The position numbers and the translations under genes are program-made. DNA of 64,000 nucleotides from Saccharothrix obliqua (GTDB lineage Bacteria; Actinomycetota; Actinomycetes; Mycobacteriales; Pseudonocardiaceae), in NCBI RefSeq assembly GCF_019375475.1, contig NZ_JAHXGQ010000001.1:1201422-1265421 (forward strand), given 5' to 3'. Positions 30,774 to 38,685 of the stretch are shown here, one piece after another (positions within the stretch are counted from its first letter, which is position 1; each line of letters begins with the position of its first letter). Under the pieces are notes generated by a model. The model saw only the letters and a list, made by a program, of their open reading frames with translations. It was not told where the DNA came from and ran no database searches.

Positions 30774-31058
30774 TCAGCTCGTGGCAGATGGTTCGTTGTT
30801 CGCGTGCCGAGGCTTTGTAGTGGTGGCTCGTCGGGGTGGTGTGGTGGTGCCGTGGCGCCAGGTGGTGACGAGCAGGGCGAGTCGTTGCGGGCGGTCGGGG
30901 TCGGCGAGGATCCAGCAGATCGCGATGATCGGCGCGAGGATGGCGATGATCAGCAGGGCGGCGCCGATCCAGCCCGCTGCCAGGGCGGCGGCCACCATTC
31001 CACCAGCGCCACCGGTCATGCCGATGGTCTTAACGACCCTGGCCGACGGTCGCCTCAT
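30774..31058 (-). CDS. Small membrane protein in the element
   Basis: A 94-residue protein with one long hydrophobic region (GGMVAAALAAGWIGAALLIIAILAPIIAI) that probably forms two short membrane helices, and a basic Thr/Arg-rich tail. ATG 31058 overlaps the upstream gene's stop by four bases (ATGA), so it is the third gene of a padR operon. Not recognised. Confidence 0.65.
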   Translation of the reverse strand: MRRPSARVVKTIGMTGGAGGMVAAALAAGWIGAALLIIAILAPIIAICWILADPDRPQRLALLVTTWRHGTTTPPRRATTTKPRHANNEPSATS

Positions 31059-31549
31059 CGGTCCACCACTCGCCGTGCCGCATGCCGGAGGGCGGCGTTC
31101 AGGATGGTGAGGAGTTCGATCCATCGTCGGCCGCGGGGTGTGCCGCAGGCCCGCAGGTCGAGCATCCATGCGGTCCACTCTTCGCGGTACTCGTCCCTGA
31201 CATCTGCAGGAAGTAGTCGGCTGACGACCGCGACAGCGCTGGACTCCGGAGACTGCTCAGTCCTGGAAGATGCAGAACCTATCGCCGTTGATGCCCCGCG
31301 GGCTCTCGTTGGGTTGCTGCTGGCCCTTCTCATCCTGCGGGTGACGATGAAGGTGTGGCCACTGGCGATGCTCACGATGATCAGGCCGACGGCCATGACG
31401 GTGGGGAACGCAACGTTGCCCGCCCCATCGCCGTCAAAGACGAGCCCGCCATCGAGGATTATGACGGCGAAAAGCCCGCAGCAAACGCTGCTGAGGATGA
31501 AGTAGGTCAGGGAGACGATCGCTTGTATGCGCAGCGAGGTGTGCGGCAT
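31055..31549 (-). CDS. Membrane protein downstream of PadR
   Basis: A 164-residue protein with two N-terminal membrane helices (SLTYFILSSVCCGLFAVII and FPTVMAVGLIIVSIASG). Its cytosolic tail LLPADVRDEYREEWTAWMLDL resembles a short motif I recall in actinobacterial membrane proteins encoded beside PadR regulators. ATG 31549 has GGAGAGG upstream. Probably the regulated target of the PadR protein (inference). Confidence 0.7.
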   Translation of the reverse strand: MPHTSLRIQAIVSLTYFILSSVCCGLFAVIILDGGLVFDGDGAGNVAFPTVMAVGLIIVSIASGHTFIVTRRMRRASSNPTRARGASTAIGSASSRTEQSPESSAVAVVSRLLPADVRDEYREEWTAWMLDLRACGTPRGRRWIELLTILNAALRHAARRVVDR

Positions 31550-31565
31550 GGGTCCGTGCCTCTCC

Positions 31566-31892
31566 TCAGCGTCCGGGCTGGGGACGCAGCGTCAGGACGC
31601 TGCTGGCGGTGGCTTCGGCTCGTGCGATGGCCTGGTAGGCCAGGGTGGCTCCCTCGCCGACGAAGCGGTAGTAACGACGTCGCGGGCGGCCCTGGTCTTC
31701 GTGGTCGGCGGGGTCTTCCCAGAAGCTCTCGATCAGCCCGGCCTGCTGGAGGCGGTGAAGGATCGGGTGCAGGGTGCCGGTCTTGAGCCCGGCCTGGCGG
31801 GCGATGTCGAGCCCGTAGCGCGGTGTTGCCGGGTCCTCCAGCAGCACGTGCAGCACCGCGATCGTCTGCGGTGTCATCCGTGGTCCGATCAT
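31566..31892 (-). CDS. PadR family transcriptional regulator (element-borne)
   Basis: A 108-residue PadR winged-helix protein: MTPQTIAVLHVLLEDPATPRYG, GLKTGTLHPILHRLQQAGLIES and GRPRRRYYRF (the wing). ATG 31892 or ATG 31877. It heads a minus-strand operon with two membrane proteins and has paired direct repeats at its promoter, consistent with autoregulation. Confidence 0.9.
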   Translation of the reverse strand: MIGPRMTPQTIAVLHVLLEDPATPRYGLDIARQAGLKTGTLHPILHRLQQAGLIESFWEDPADHEDQGRPRRRYYRFVGEGATLAYQAIARAEATASSVLTLRPQPGR

Positions 31893-31901
31893 GCACTCAC
31901 T

Positions 31902-31937
31902 CTACCTAACTAGACTTCAAATCGCTACCTAGCTAGA
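31902..31937. promoter_or_regulatory. Predicted PadR operator, paired 13-bp repeats
   Basis: CTACCTAACTAGA (31902-31914) and CTACCTAGCTAGA (31925-31937) differ at one base and start 23 bp apart, about two helical turns. They end 9 bp upstream of the padR start. The TAGGTAG half on the minus strand resembles PadR-family operators. Confidence 0.6.
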
Positions 31938-32067
31938 GAAGGTTCTGGCCAGGGGTTATCGCTCGTGACCCACTCCGCGCCTTGCTTGGGTAACCATCGG
32001 AATTCGATCTGCTGCAGTTCGCTCGATGTGGGGCAGGGTCGGAGGCCGGGACAGTTAGCATCGTGTG

Positions 32068-33375
32068 ATGCCGATCATGTGGTCACGGCTCCATGCGGAG
32101 TTGGGTCTTTCGCCGACTCCGCTGACGCATGCCATGGTGGTCCAGGCGGTCGAGGCGGGAGTGGCCGAGGCTGACGACCTCGACTGGAAACAGGCGCTGC
32201 CTCCCGAGGTCGAGAAGAAGCGCTTGGAGTTCGCCAAGGACGTTGCGGCGATGGCCAACACCCGCGGCGGGCTGATCGTTCATGGGGTTCGTGAGAAGAA
32301 CGAGCGCGCCGTGGGGCTGACCGGCGTGCCGAATGGCGAGCGGGATCGGCAGGCTCTGAGGTCGTTCGCCAACCGGTATGTGCGGCCGTTGGTCGACGGT
32401 CTGCGGATCGAGGCGCTCGACGGCGAAGACGGAGCTCCCGGCCTGATCGTCGTGTTCGTGCCGCCGAGTCCGGACGCGCCCCATGTGATCGGCGAGAAGA
32501 ACGAGATGGGTGTGCCGTATCGCTATGGGACAGACACGAACTGGATGTCGGAGGGCCAACTTGAGCGTGCCTATCGTGATCGCTTCACCCGGCGGGGCGA
32601 CGATCGGGCGGCGCTGAGCGCGTTGATCGACGGCTTGCGTCCTGAGATCGACCTGCTGAAGGGGGTCTGGGTTGCGGTGGCGGCTCGGCCCGTCGCGCCA
32701 TTGGCTTTGCTGAGCGGGCGTCCGGAACGCGAGCAGGTAACCGCGACGGTGGTGAAGGCTGAAGAGCTGGTCAACGAGGTGTTCGGGAAGTCGCAAGGCC
32801 GGGTGCCGGTGTTGAACGAACTGCTGCCGAGGGGTGCGATCCTCAACCCGAGGAATGGTCTGCGTCGCTGGGTCATCCGGTCGAATCACTCCTCGGTCGA
32901 CCCCCGTGAGCTGGTCGATGGAGCCATCGTGGAGTTGCATCACGATGGCTCCGTCGCTGTGGCGATGGGCATGTCAACGTTCCTGCGTGGCCGCGTCTCG
33001 GGTGTCGTCGATGCAAGGCCGGTGCCAGTCAGACTCGTCGATGCGGCGATCGCGGAGACGATCGCGTTGGTGTCGACCCATGTCCGCGAGCTCGGTGGGG
33101 TCGGGACGATCTTGACCTCTGCGAGTGTGCTGTGGGACTACGGTCCTGTGCAGCCGATCCGCCCTCTGATGGCGATCGACAACCGGATGATCGGAGGGAC
33201 GCGGGACTCGCGGTATTCCCCTGTTGAAGAGGCGCGTGGGGTCCGGCACCTGTTGGCTGTGGAGGCGTCGTTCTCTGCCGATGACGACGTTGCAGCGCTG
33301 CGGGGGGTAGCCCGTCAACTCGCGGATGATCTCAGCCAGCAGTTCGGGATGCGCGGTTCGAGCATTCCCGAATGA
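32068..33375 (+). CDS. Schlafen/AlbA_2-type putative DNA-binding protein
   Basis: A 435-residue protein. The N-terminal part DLDWKQALPPEVEKKRLEFA, AMANTRGGLIVHGV and GLTGV matches the AlbA_2 (Schlafen-like) domain by eye. The C-terminal two-thirds is unrecognised. ATG 32068; TTAGCAT just upstream suggests a leaderless start. Codon use is visibly less GC3-rich than chromosomal neighbours. It is the only plus-strand gene inside the element and looks like cargo; AlbA_2 proteins occur in regulators and phage-defence loci, so a defence role is possible but unproven. Confidence 0.75.
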   Translation: MPIMWSRLHAELGLSPTPLTHAMVVQAVEAGVAEADDLDWKQALPPEVEKKRLEFAKDVAAMANTRGGLIVHGVREKNERAVGLTGVPNGERDRQALRSFANRYVRPLVDGLRIEALDGEDGAPGLIVVFVPPSPDAPHVIGEKNEMGVPYRYGTDTNWMSEGQLERAYRDRFTRRGDDRAALSALIDGLRPEIDLLKGVWVAVAARPVAPLALLSGRPEREQVTATVVKAEELVNEVFGKSQGRVPVLNELLPRGAILNPRNGLRRWVIRSNHSSVDPRELVDGAIVELHHDGSVAVAMGMSTFLRGRVSGVVDARPVPVRLVDAAIAETIALVSTHVRELGGVGTILTSASVLWDYGPVQPIRPLMAIDNRMIGGTRDSRYSPVEEARGVRHLLAVEASFSADDDVAALRGVARQLADDLSQQFGMRGSSIPE

Positions 33376-33407
33376 GCCTGCCGTCCTGCCGGGCCGCAAC
33401 ACGGTTG

Positions 33408-35936
33408 TCAGTGGGTGCGGTTCCGGCGGCTGACCTCGGCGGCGTAGGCGGCGTCGCGTGCGCTGGCGTGGTTCGTCCAGTGGACCGCCGTGCTGATGTG
33501 GATGCCGAGCAGCTTGCTGAGAACGGCTGCGGGGAGCTGTCCGGCCAGGTCCATGAGGGTGGCGTTGCGCCCGGCGCGTGCCCGGACTCCGATGTGTGCC
33601 AGTCGGTCCCGGAGACGGCCGGTGCTGAGCGGGCGGCCTGGGGCGCCCGGGAAGAGCCAGTGGTGGTCCGGGGGGTGCCCGAGGACGTAGCGGCCGTGGT
33701 GCCCGCCCGCCAGGCGGAGGGCGAGGTCATCGAGCGGCGAGGGCAGGTCCAGCGGTGACTGGCCCAGCCTGATGCGGGTGGTCCCGGTCCGGTCGGTGGT
33801 GATCTGGTCCCGTCGCAGGCGGGCGATCCTGGTCAGGGTCTGGCCGAAGAGCAGGACCATCAAGCCGGCGACGCGGTCTTCGAGCGCGAACGTGTCGTCG
33901 TGCAGCAGTTGCCGGACCAGTTCCCATCGGTGGTCGTCGGCGATGCGGTCGCCGATCCGGCCGTCGGGGGAGTGGGCCGGGATCTCGACATCGCCGGCGT
34001 GCTTGTGCTGGTGTGCCCAGGTCAGGAAGGCGCGGGCGTGTCGGGTGGTACTGGGTTCGTCTGTGAGCCAGCGGTCGATGTGGTGCTGGGTGCAGTCGGC
34101 CAGCGTGCTGTCGTTGGCCCGCAACCAGACGACCAGGGCGACGGCTGCGCGGACCTCGGCTCGGCATTGGTCGACCTGCCCTTGCAGGAGATGACGTGTC
34201 TCGGAGCGGGCGCGGAGCCTGCGCAGGACGTGCCAGGTGGCGAAACTGCGGACCACCCGCCGATCGTGAGGGTCCTCGACCCCGGTGACGACGGTCGCGG
34301 TCCACTGCTCGAACCGGACGACGTATTCGTCCCGACCGGGCAGGACTTTGCCCGCAACCATGATCTTGCGCAGGTGGTCGACGGCCTTGCTGGGCAGGTG
34401 CCGGTCCAGGTCGTCGTGGGTCAGTGGCCTGTCTGAGCTTGCTGCCGCGGCCAGGACAGCGCGGGCGGCCGACTTCCCGAGCCAGGGCAGCAGCGCTGTC
34501 GGATCGCTTGCGGCGAGGAGGTGGAAGACCGGTTCGAGGTGGCCGGGCAGGGTGGCCTCGGGTCCGGTGAGCAGTGCCAACAGCTGCTGGCGGGCCGCGC
34601 AGCCAGGGCAGAGGCCGTGGTGGTGCAGGCGTTCGGTCGACCCGCAGTCGACACAGGGCCGGAAGGACACCGGGTGCCGTCGGTAGCAGGTCGCGCAAAG
34701 CGGCCCTTGGGCTGACCGGCCTTTGACCGTCATGGTGCGGCCGCAGTCGTGGCAGGGCGCGCGGACGGTGCTGCAGGAGTTGCAGAGGGGTTTCCCGTCC
34801 TCGGTCCTGGCCCAGATGGGCAGCGTGCGAGCGCAGCGGCCACAGGGGAGTCGGTGTGCCATGCGCGTGCAGTGTTCGCAGCGGGGGTGGTCGGTGTCGG
34901 CGAAGTGGCAGGGCTTGTCCCGCCGGCAGATCGAGCAGGTCGCCGTTGGTGCCCGGAAGCAGGCGCGGCAGAACGGTGGCCCGCCGTCGTGCCGGTGGAC
35001 CAGGGCGACCCGCCCGCAGCCTGCGCAGGGTTCGTGGTTGGCGGGGTCGCTGCGATAGCAGGGCCCGCAGACGGGCTCCCCGCTCGCAGTGCGGGAGGCG
35101 ACCGCTCGGAGTTGGCCGCAGCGGACGCAGGCCGTGCAGGTATTGCGGTCGTCGTAGCAGCGTCGACAGCAGCGCAGGCCGTCCAGTCGGTGGGTCAACG
35201 CGGTCCTGCGGGCGCAGCCGGGGCAGCGCGGCGGCAGGACGCCGTCGACGCCTCCGTCGACCAGCGCGCGGATCAGCGCGTTGACCCGGGGCGAGCCGTG
35301 CGCGCCTTCGCCGGTGAGCAGAGCAGGACGTTCCCGCAGTTCGGCGAGAACCCGGTGGAGCTGGAACCGCTGCGGGACCGCAGCGCGGACGAGGTCCTCC
35401 AAACCCTGCGGGTCGTGGACGGGGCTTAGCCGGAGGATCACCGAGGTGATCCCCGCGACCGGGTCCTCGTCCGGACGGGACAGGCAGTTCCGGCAGCGCG
35501 CCAGGCCGTCCCGGTCCCGGCCCGCGACCTGGGCCGTGGACCCGCAACAGGTGCAGGGCTCCGCCCTGCCTCGCCGCCGCCGGTCGCAGGTGCCGCAGAT
35601 CCTCAACGCCCCGTCGCGCTGGGACAGCTTCTGCGTCCGCCCGCAGTGCCCGCAACGCGGCAGCGCCAAAGCCCGGCCGCCCAGCGGCAGCAGCGCGCGG
35701 ATCAACCGCTCGATCTGCGGCGGCCCGTGAGGGCGGCCCGAGACGAGCAGGTCGGGATCTTCGAGCAGCGCGGCGGCCAGTCGGCGCCGCTGCGCCCTGG
35801 TCGGCGCGGCCAGGACGAGCGCCTCCGCGACCGCGGCCTGGTCGAGCGCGGGCTCGACCTCGGCAACCAGGGCCAGGACCACCGCATCGGGGTCGTCGAG
35901 GAAACCCGGACCGGAGCCCGGGATGCGAGCCGTCAT
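33408..35936 (-). CDS. Zinc-ribbon array protein with degenerate tyrosine-recombinase C-terminus
   Basis: An 842-residue protein. Residues 1-150 and 160-265 are a duplicated unit of a helical segment (ending PQIERLIRALLPLGG / PRVNALIRALVDGG) plus zinc ribbons. About 18 CxxC pairs lie between residues 95 and 446. From about 590 it resembles a core-binding domain (VALVVWLRANDSTLADCT; ARAFLTWAHQHKHAG). Residues about 690-830 resemble the recombinase catalytic fold (VLLFGQTLTRIARLRRDQI; LSKLLGIHISTAVHW), but the usual HxxR is RAGR and the nucleophile Tyr position is Trp. ATG 35936 overlaps the XRE stop (ATGA). Position-equivalent to Tn554 TnpB, probably an accessory DNA-binding recombinase (inference). 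Confidence 0.75.
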   Translation of the reverse strand: MTARIPGSGPGFLDDPDAVVLALVAEVEPALDQAAVAEALVLAAPTRAQRRRLAAALLEDPDLLVSGRPHGPPQIERLIRALLPLGGRALALPRCGHCGRTQKLSQRDGALRICGTCDRRRRGRAEPCTCCGSTAQVAGRDRDGLARCRNCLSRPDEDPVAGITSVILRLSPVHDPQGLEDLVRAAVPQRFQLHRVLAELRERPALLTGEGAHGSPRVNALIRALVDGGVDGVLPPRCPGCARRTALTHRLDGLRCCRRCYDDRNTCTACVRCGQLRAVASRTASGEPVCGPCYRSDPANHEPCAGCGRVALVHRHDGGPPFCRACFRAPTATCSICRRDKPCHFADTDHPRCEHCTRMAHRLPCGRCARTLPIWARTEDGKPLCNSCSTVRAPCHDCGRTMTVKGRSAQGPLCATCYRRHPVSFRPCVDCGSTERLHHHGLCPGCAARQQLLALLTGPEATLPGHLEPVFHLLAASDPTALLPWLGKSAARAVLAAAASSDRPLTHDDLDRHLPSKAVDHLRKIMVAGKVLPGRDEYVVRFEQWTATVVTGVEDPHDRRVVRSFATWHVLRRLRARSETRHLLQGQVDQCRAEVRAAVALVVWLRANDSTLADCTQHHIDRWLTDEPSTTRHARAFLTWAHQHKHAGDVEIPAHSPDGRIGDRIADDHRWELVRQLLHDDTFALEDRVAGLMVLLFGQTLTRIARLRRDQITTDRTGTTRIRLGQSPLDLPSPLDDLALRLAGGHHGRYVLGHPPDHHWLFPGAPGRPLSTGRLRDRLAHIGVRARAGRNATLMDLAGQLPAAVLSKLLGIHISTAVHWTNHASARDAAYAAEVSRRNRTH

Positions 35937-36271
35937 TCCGGGACGATCCGTGCCCGCTTCGGCCGCAACGTGCCCAGACCGCCGGCGACCGTGTCGCCGC
36001 CCGACCCCGAGGCGGCCTTACGGGGCTTGGCGGCGCGGGCGGCGATTGGCTCGACCAGGTCGGTCATCTGGCAGTCCAGGATGTCCATCAACGCGACCAG
36101 GACCTTGAGGTTGAGCCGCTCGGGCTTGTCGACCACCAGCCGATAGACCTGGCTCGCCGACAGCACGATCCCCCGCTCGACCAGCAGGGGCCGCAGGTCG
36201 GTGGTCGAGAACATGCCGCGATCGGCCATGACCTTGCGCAGGTTCCAGGAGTAGTCGAGCTTGGCCGTCAT
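35933..36271 (-). CDS. XRE/HTH small protein of the recombinase trio
   Basis: A 112-residue protein with an XRE-type helix-turn-helix at about 8-70 (LRKVMADRGMFSTTDLRPLL; LSASQVYRLVVDKPERLNL; LVALMDILDCQMTDLVEP) and a basic Gly/Lys/Arg tail. ATG 36271 overlaps the integrase stop by four bases and its own stop overlaps the next gene by four. By size and order it corresponds to TnpC of Tn554 or an excisionase/directionality factor (inference). Confidence 0.82.
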   Translation of the reverse strand: MTAKLDYSWNLRKVMADRGMFSTTDLRPLLVERGIVLSASQVYRLVVDKPERLNLKVLVALMDILDCQMTDLVEPIAARAAKPRKAASGSGGDTVAGGLGTLRPKRARIVPE

Positions 36272-37392
36272 CGCGTCCGCTCCTCGTCTGTGGCCAACGC
36301 CTTGTCCAGCGTCCGCCGCATCATCGTGTTCATCCAGTCGTCGCTGACACCGGTGTAGATCGCCGTCGTCGACTGGTAGGCGTGCCCGACCTGCCGCTGG
36401 ACGAAGCCCGGGTCGGCCTCGTCCTCGATCTGGTGCGTGACGTGAGAGTGCCGCAGGCAGTGCGGGACCAGTTCCTTCGGCATCTTGAGCGCGTCACGGT
36501 ATTCCGCGAACCGCTGCTCGATCCCGTCAGGCCGGACCCGCCCGCCCCGCTCGGTCACCCAGAGCGCGGACTGGTCGGGGAACCCGAACCGCGGCCGGAC
36601 GTTGAGCACGTAGTCCTCGACCGCCTCCACCGCCCAGGGCATGACACTGTGGACGGTGCGCCGCTTCGGCGGCGAACCCCGCGTCGCCTTGCCGTAGCGG
36701 ACCTCCAATACGCCGAACTTGCCCAACTCCGGTGCCTTGGGGTTGCGATGCCAGTCGGTGACGTCCAGCTTGCTGGTCTCGGTGCAGCGCAGCCCCCAGC
36801 CGTAGGCGACCTTGAACAGGGTGGCGTCCCGGTAGGCGGTCAACGCGCCCTTGCGGCCGGACCTGAGAGCACGGTCCACTCGGTCGTCGGCGTAGTCGAA
36901 GAACCGCTGCAACTCCTCCCGCGTCATCGGTCGCCGCTCGGGCCGGCCCTCGTAGTCCACGAGGTGGGCCCTCGTGTTCGACTCGAAGCAGATCCGGGCG
37001 GGGTGCGTCCCGAACCGCGCCTCGCACTCCTGCATCCACCGATACTGCGGCGCGATCAGGTAGCCCTCGAACGACCGCAGCGCGTCGTGGTAGTTGCGGA
37101 TCGTCGACTTCGACCGGCGCAACACTCCCACCAGGTCTGCCGACCACTCGTCCACATGAGCCGCGGTCCAGTTCCACGGGTACTCGTTGGTGAACTCCAT
37201 GAACCGGCGGACCACCCCCGCCCGCCTCTTGACGGTCTTGTCCGCCAGCCCGCGCCCGCCCACCTGCTGCCTGGCCCACCCGGTCAGCATCGCCTCGACG
37301 ACTGCATCCTCCTCGTGCAGCAGCGACACGCCGCTGACCAGCACCAACCGTGCCGACCCCTCTGGCTCGTACGTCTCTGTCGCCACGCCCAC
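36268..37392 (-). CDS. Tyrosine recombinase / integrase
   Basis: A 374-residue tyrosine recombinase. SAM-like core-binding domain at about 30-115 and catalytic domain with Arg202 (YGWGLRCTET), Lys235 (RYGKATRG), His311-x-x-Arg314 (PHCLRHSHVT), His337 (VGHAYQSTT) and Tyr346 (TAIYTG), so all active residues are present. GTG 37392 is the longest start; GTG 37386 has GAGG at better spacing. It lies beside the right end of the element and leads the operon with the XRE and zinc proteins. Confidence 0.93.
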   Translation of the reverse strand: MGVATETYEPEGSARLVLVSGVSLLHEEDAVVEAMLTGWARQQVGGRGLADKTVKRRAGVVRRFMEFTNEYPWNWTAAHVDEWSADLVGVLRRSKSTIRNYHDALRSFEGYLIAPQYRWMQECEARFGTHPARICFESNTRAHLVDYEGRPERRPMTREELQRFFDYADDRVDRALRSGRKGALTAYRDATLFKVAYGWGLRCTETSKLDVTDWHRNPKAPELGKFGVLEVRYGKATRGSPPKRRTVHSVMPWAVEAVEDYVLNVRPRFGFPDQSALWVTERGGRVRPDGIEQRFAEYRDALKMPKELVPHCLRHSHVTHQIEDEADPGFVQRQVGHAYQSTTAIYTGVSDDWMNTMMRRTLDKALATDEERTR

Positions 37393-37420
37393 CCGCCTCG
37401 TCGTAGAGCGACCGAATCAT

Positions 37421-37540
37421 GCATCTGATGACTGATGCAGTGCAAACTTGCTGTTCAGGACCTTGCATCGTGCGTGATACGGACTGCTAATGTCCGTCCA
37501 GTTCATCGAGTTGCGGCCAGTTGGCTCGCGCATCTGATGC
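37421..37540. repeat. Right-end repeats next to the integrase
   Basis: GCATCTGATG occurs at 37421-37430 and again within GCATCTGATGC at 37530-37540, an odd palindrome (GCATC-T-GATGC) 15 bp from the comM junction. CTGATGCAG at 37432 is a further variant. GACCTTGC at 37459-37466 also appears near the left end (30727-30734). These are plausible recombinase or XRE binding sites. Confidence 0.5.
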
Positions 37541-37555
37541 AACTTCTCCGGGTTC

Positions 37556-38437
37556 GGGCACCACATCCTGCTCAGCGGGCCGCCGGGCACGGGCAAGACG
37601 ATGTTGGCCGAGCGCCTGGTGGGCCTCCTGCCGCCGTTGTCGGGCGAGGACGCGATCGCGGTGACGGCGATCCACTCGGTGGCCGGTCTGCTCACGCCGG
37701 AGACACCGCTGGTGGCGGCGCCGCCGTTCGTGTCGCTGCACTCCTCGACGTCCGCGGAGGCCCTGGTGGGTGGCGGCGGTGGTCTGGCGAAACCGGGTGC
37801 GGTGAGCCGTGCGCACCGGGGTGTGTTGTTCATCGACGAGGCGTCGGAGTTCGGGACGCGTTGCCTGGACGCGTTGCGCACGTGCTTGGAGGACGGCGAG
37901 GTCCGCATCGCCCGGCGTGACGGCATAGCCCGCTACCCGGCGCGGTTCCAGCTCGTGCTGGCGACCAACTCGTGCCCGTGCGCGCCGCCGAAGGACGTCG
38001 ACTGCGTCTGCCTGCCCGCTGCGAAACGCCGTTACCAGAGCAGGCTCTCCGGTCCGCTGCTGGACCGCGTCGACCTGCGGGTCACCATGCGCCCGCTGAC
38101 CGTGATGCTCGGCCCGGAGCTGTCGCCGCCCGAGACGACGGCCGTGGTGCGGGAACGCGTGCGCCGCGCGCGGGACCGCGCGTCGAGCCGTTGGGCGGCA
38201 CACGGCTGGCGCACCAACGCGGAGGTGCCGGGTCCCGCGCTGCGCCGGGAGTTCGGCCTGCCCAGGTCCACCACCCGCGCCGTGGACCGGGCGCTGGCGA
38301 CGGGCGCCATGACCGGTCGCGGCGCCGACCGGTGCCTGCGGGTCGCCTGGACCCTGGCCGACCTGGCGGAAACCGACGAGCCCACCCCGGACCACGTGAC
38401 AGCCGCCCTGGAGTTCCGCGAGAGGAGAACGGCGTGA
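37556..38437 (+). pseudogene. comM: comM/yifB, 3' fragment
   Basis: Codes for the last 293 residues of ComM: GHHILLSG followed by Walker A PPGTGKTM, then Walker B-type GVLFIDEASEF, the Cys-rich finger NSCPCAPPKDVDCVCLP, and the C-terminal helicase lid (VAWTLADLAETDEPTPDHV). It has no start of its own before ATG 37601, which lies after Walker A, so any translated product would be inactive. With the 5' part it totals 504 residues, the normal ComM length. Confidence 0.93.
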
Positions 38438-38685
38438 CCCCACCCCGCCCGTTCCCGAAGATCACCCGCCTCCCACCCCCACCCCGCTTCACCCCACCCG
38501 AACCCCGCCGCGAGAAGCGCAAACCCAGCCTCCGCCCCCTGGCCACGCCCCAAGACCTGAACCGCTGGGTCCTCGGCTGGCAGGGCGAACGCCTGCGCGT
38601 AGGAGCCCACCGCGCCCCTGCCGATGAACCCCCGACCACCGAACCCCCGACCACCGACCCACTCACCACTGGAGCGACCCCGTGA
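38434..38685 (+). CDS. Short proline-rich hypothetical, coupled to comM
   Basis: An 83-residue protein with N-terminal Pro/Arg-rich sequence (ITRLPPPPRFTPPEP) and a Thr-rich end (TTEPPTTDPLTTG); the middle (LATPQDLNRWVLGWQGERLR) could form a helix. GTG 38434 overlaps the comM stop (GTGA). Codon bias is high-GC3. Not recognised. Confidence 0.55.
   Translation: MTPPRPFPKITRLPPPPRFTPPEPRREKRKPSLRPLATPQDLNRWVLGWQGERLRVGAHRAPADEPPTTEPPTTDPLTTGATP

Larger units (their letters stand above)
30707..37555. mobile_element. Integrated element in comM, 6.85 kb, Tn554-like recombinase trio
   Basis: The insertion lies between the comM codons for AAAG and GHH, directly before Walker A. Joining GGT (30704-30706) to GGG (37556) restores an uninterrupted 504-residue frame, so no comM sequence was lost. 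The only identical short sequence at both ends is CGGGT (30702-30706 and 37549-37553); recombination there would leave a frameshift, so the crossover probably used non-identical coupling sequence, as in Tn554/Tn916-type elements. AACCCCGGA at the left tip and its imperfect inverse TCCGGGTT at the right tip are weak end symmetry. Contents: padR operon, AlbA_2 gene, and an integrase-XRE-zinc protein operon. Codon bias is weaker at about 31.0-33.4 kb. Confidence 0.85.

Noticed and set aside
30702..37553. CGGGT at both element ends as a 5-bp target duplication
   Set aside because: Joining at CGGGT would shift the comM frame, so it cannot be the original target duplication; likely chance in GC-rich sequence.
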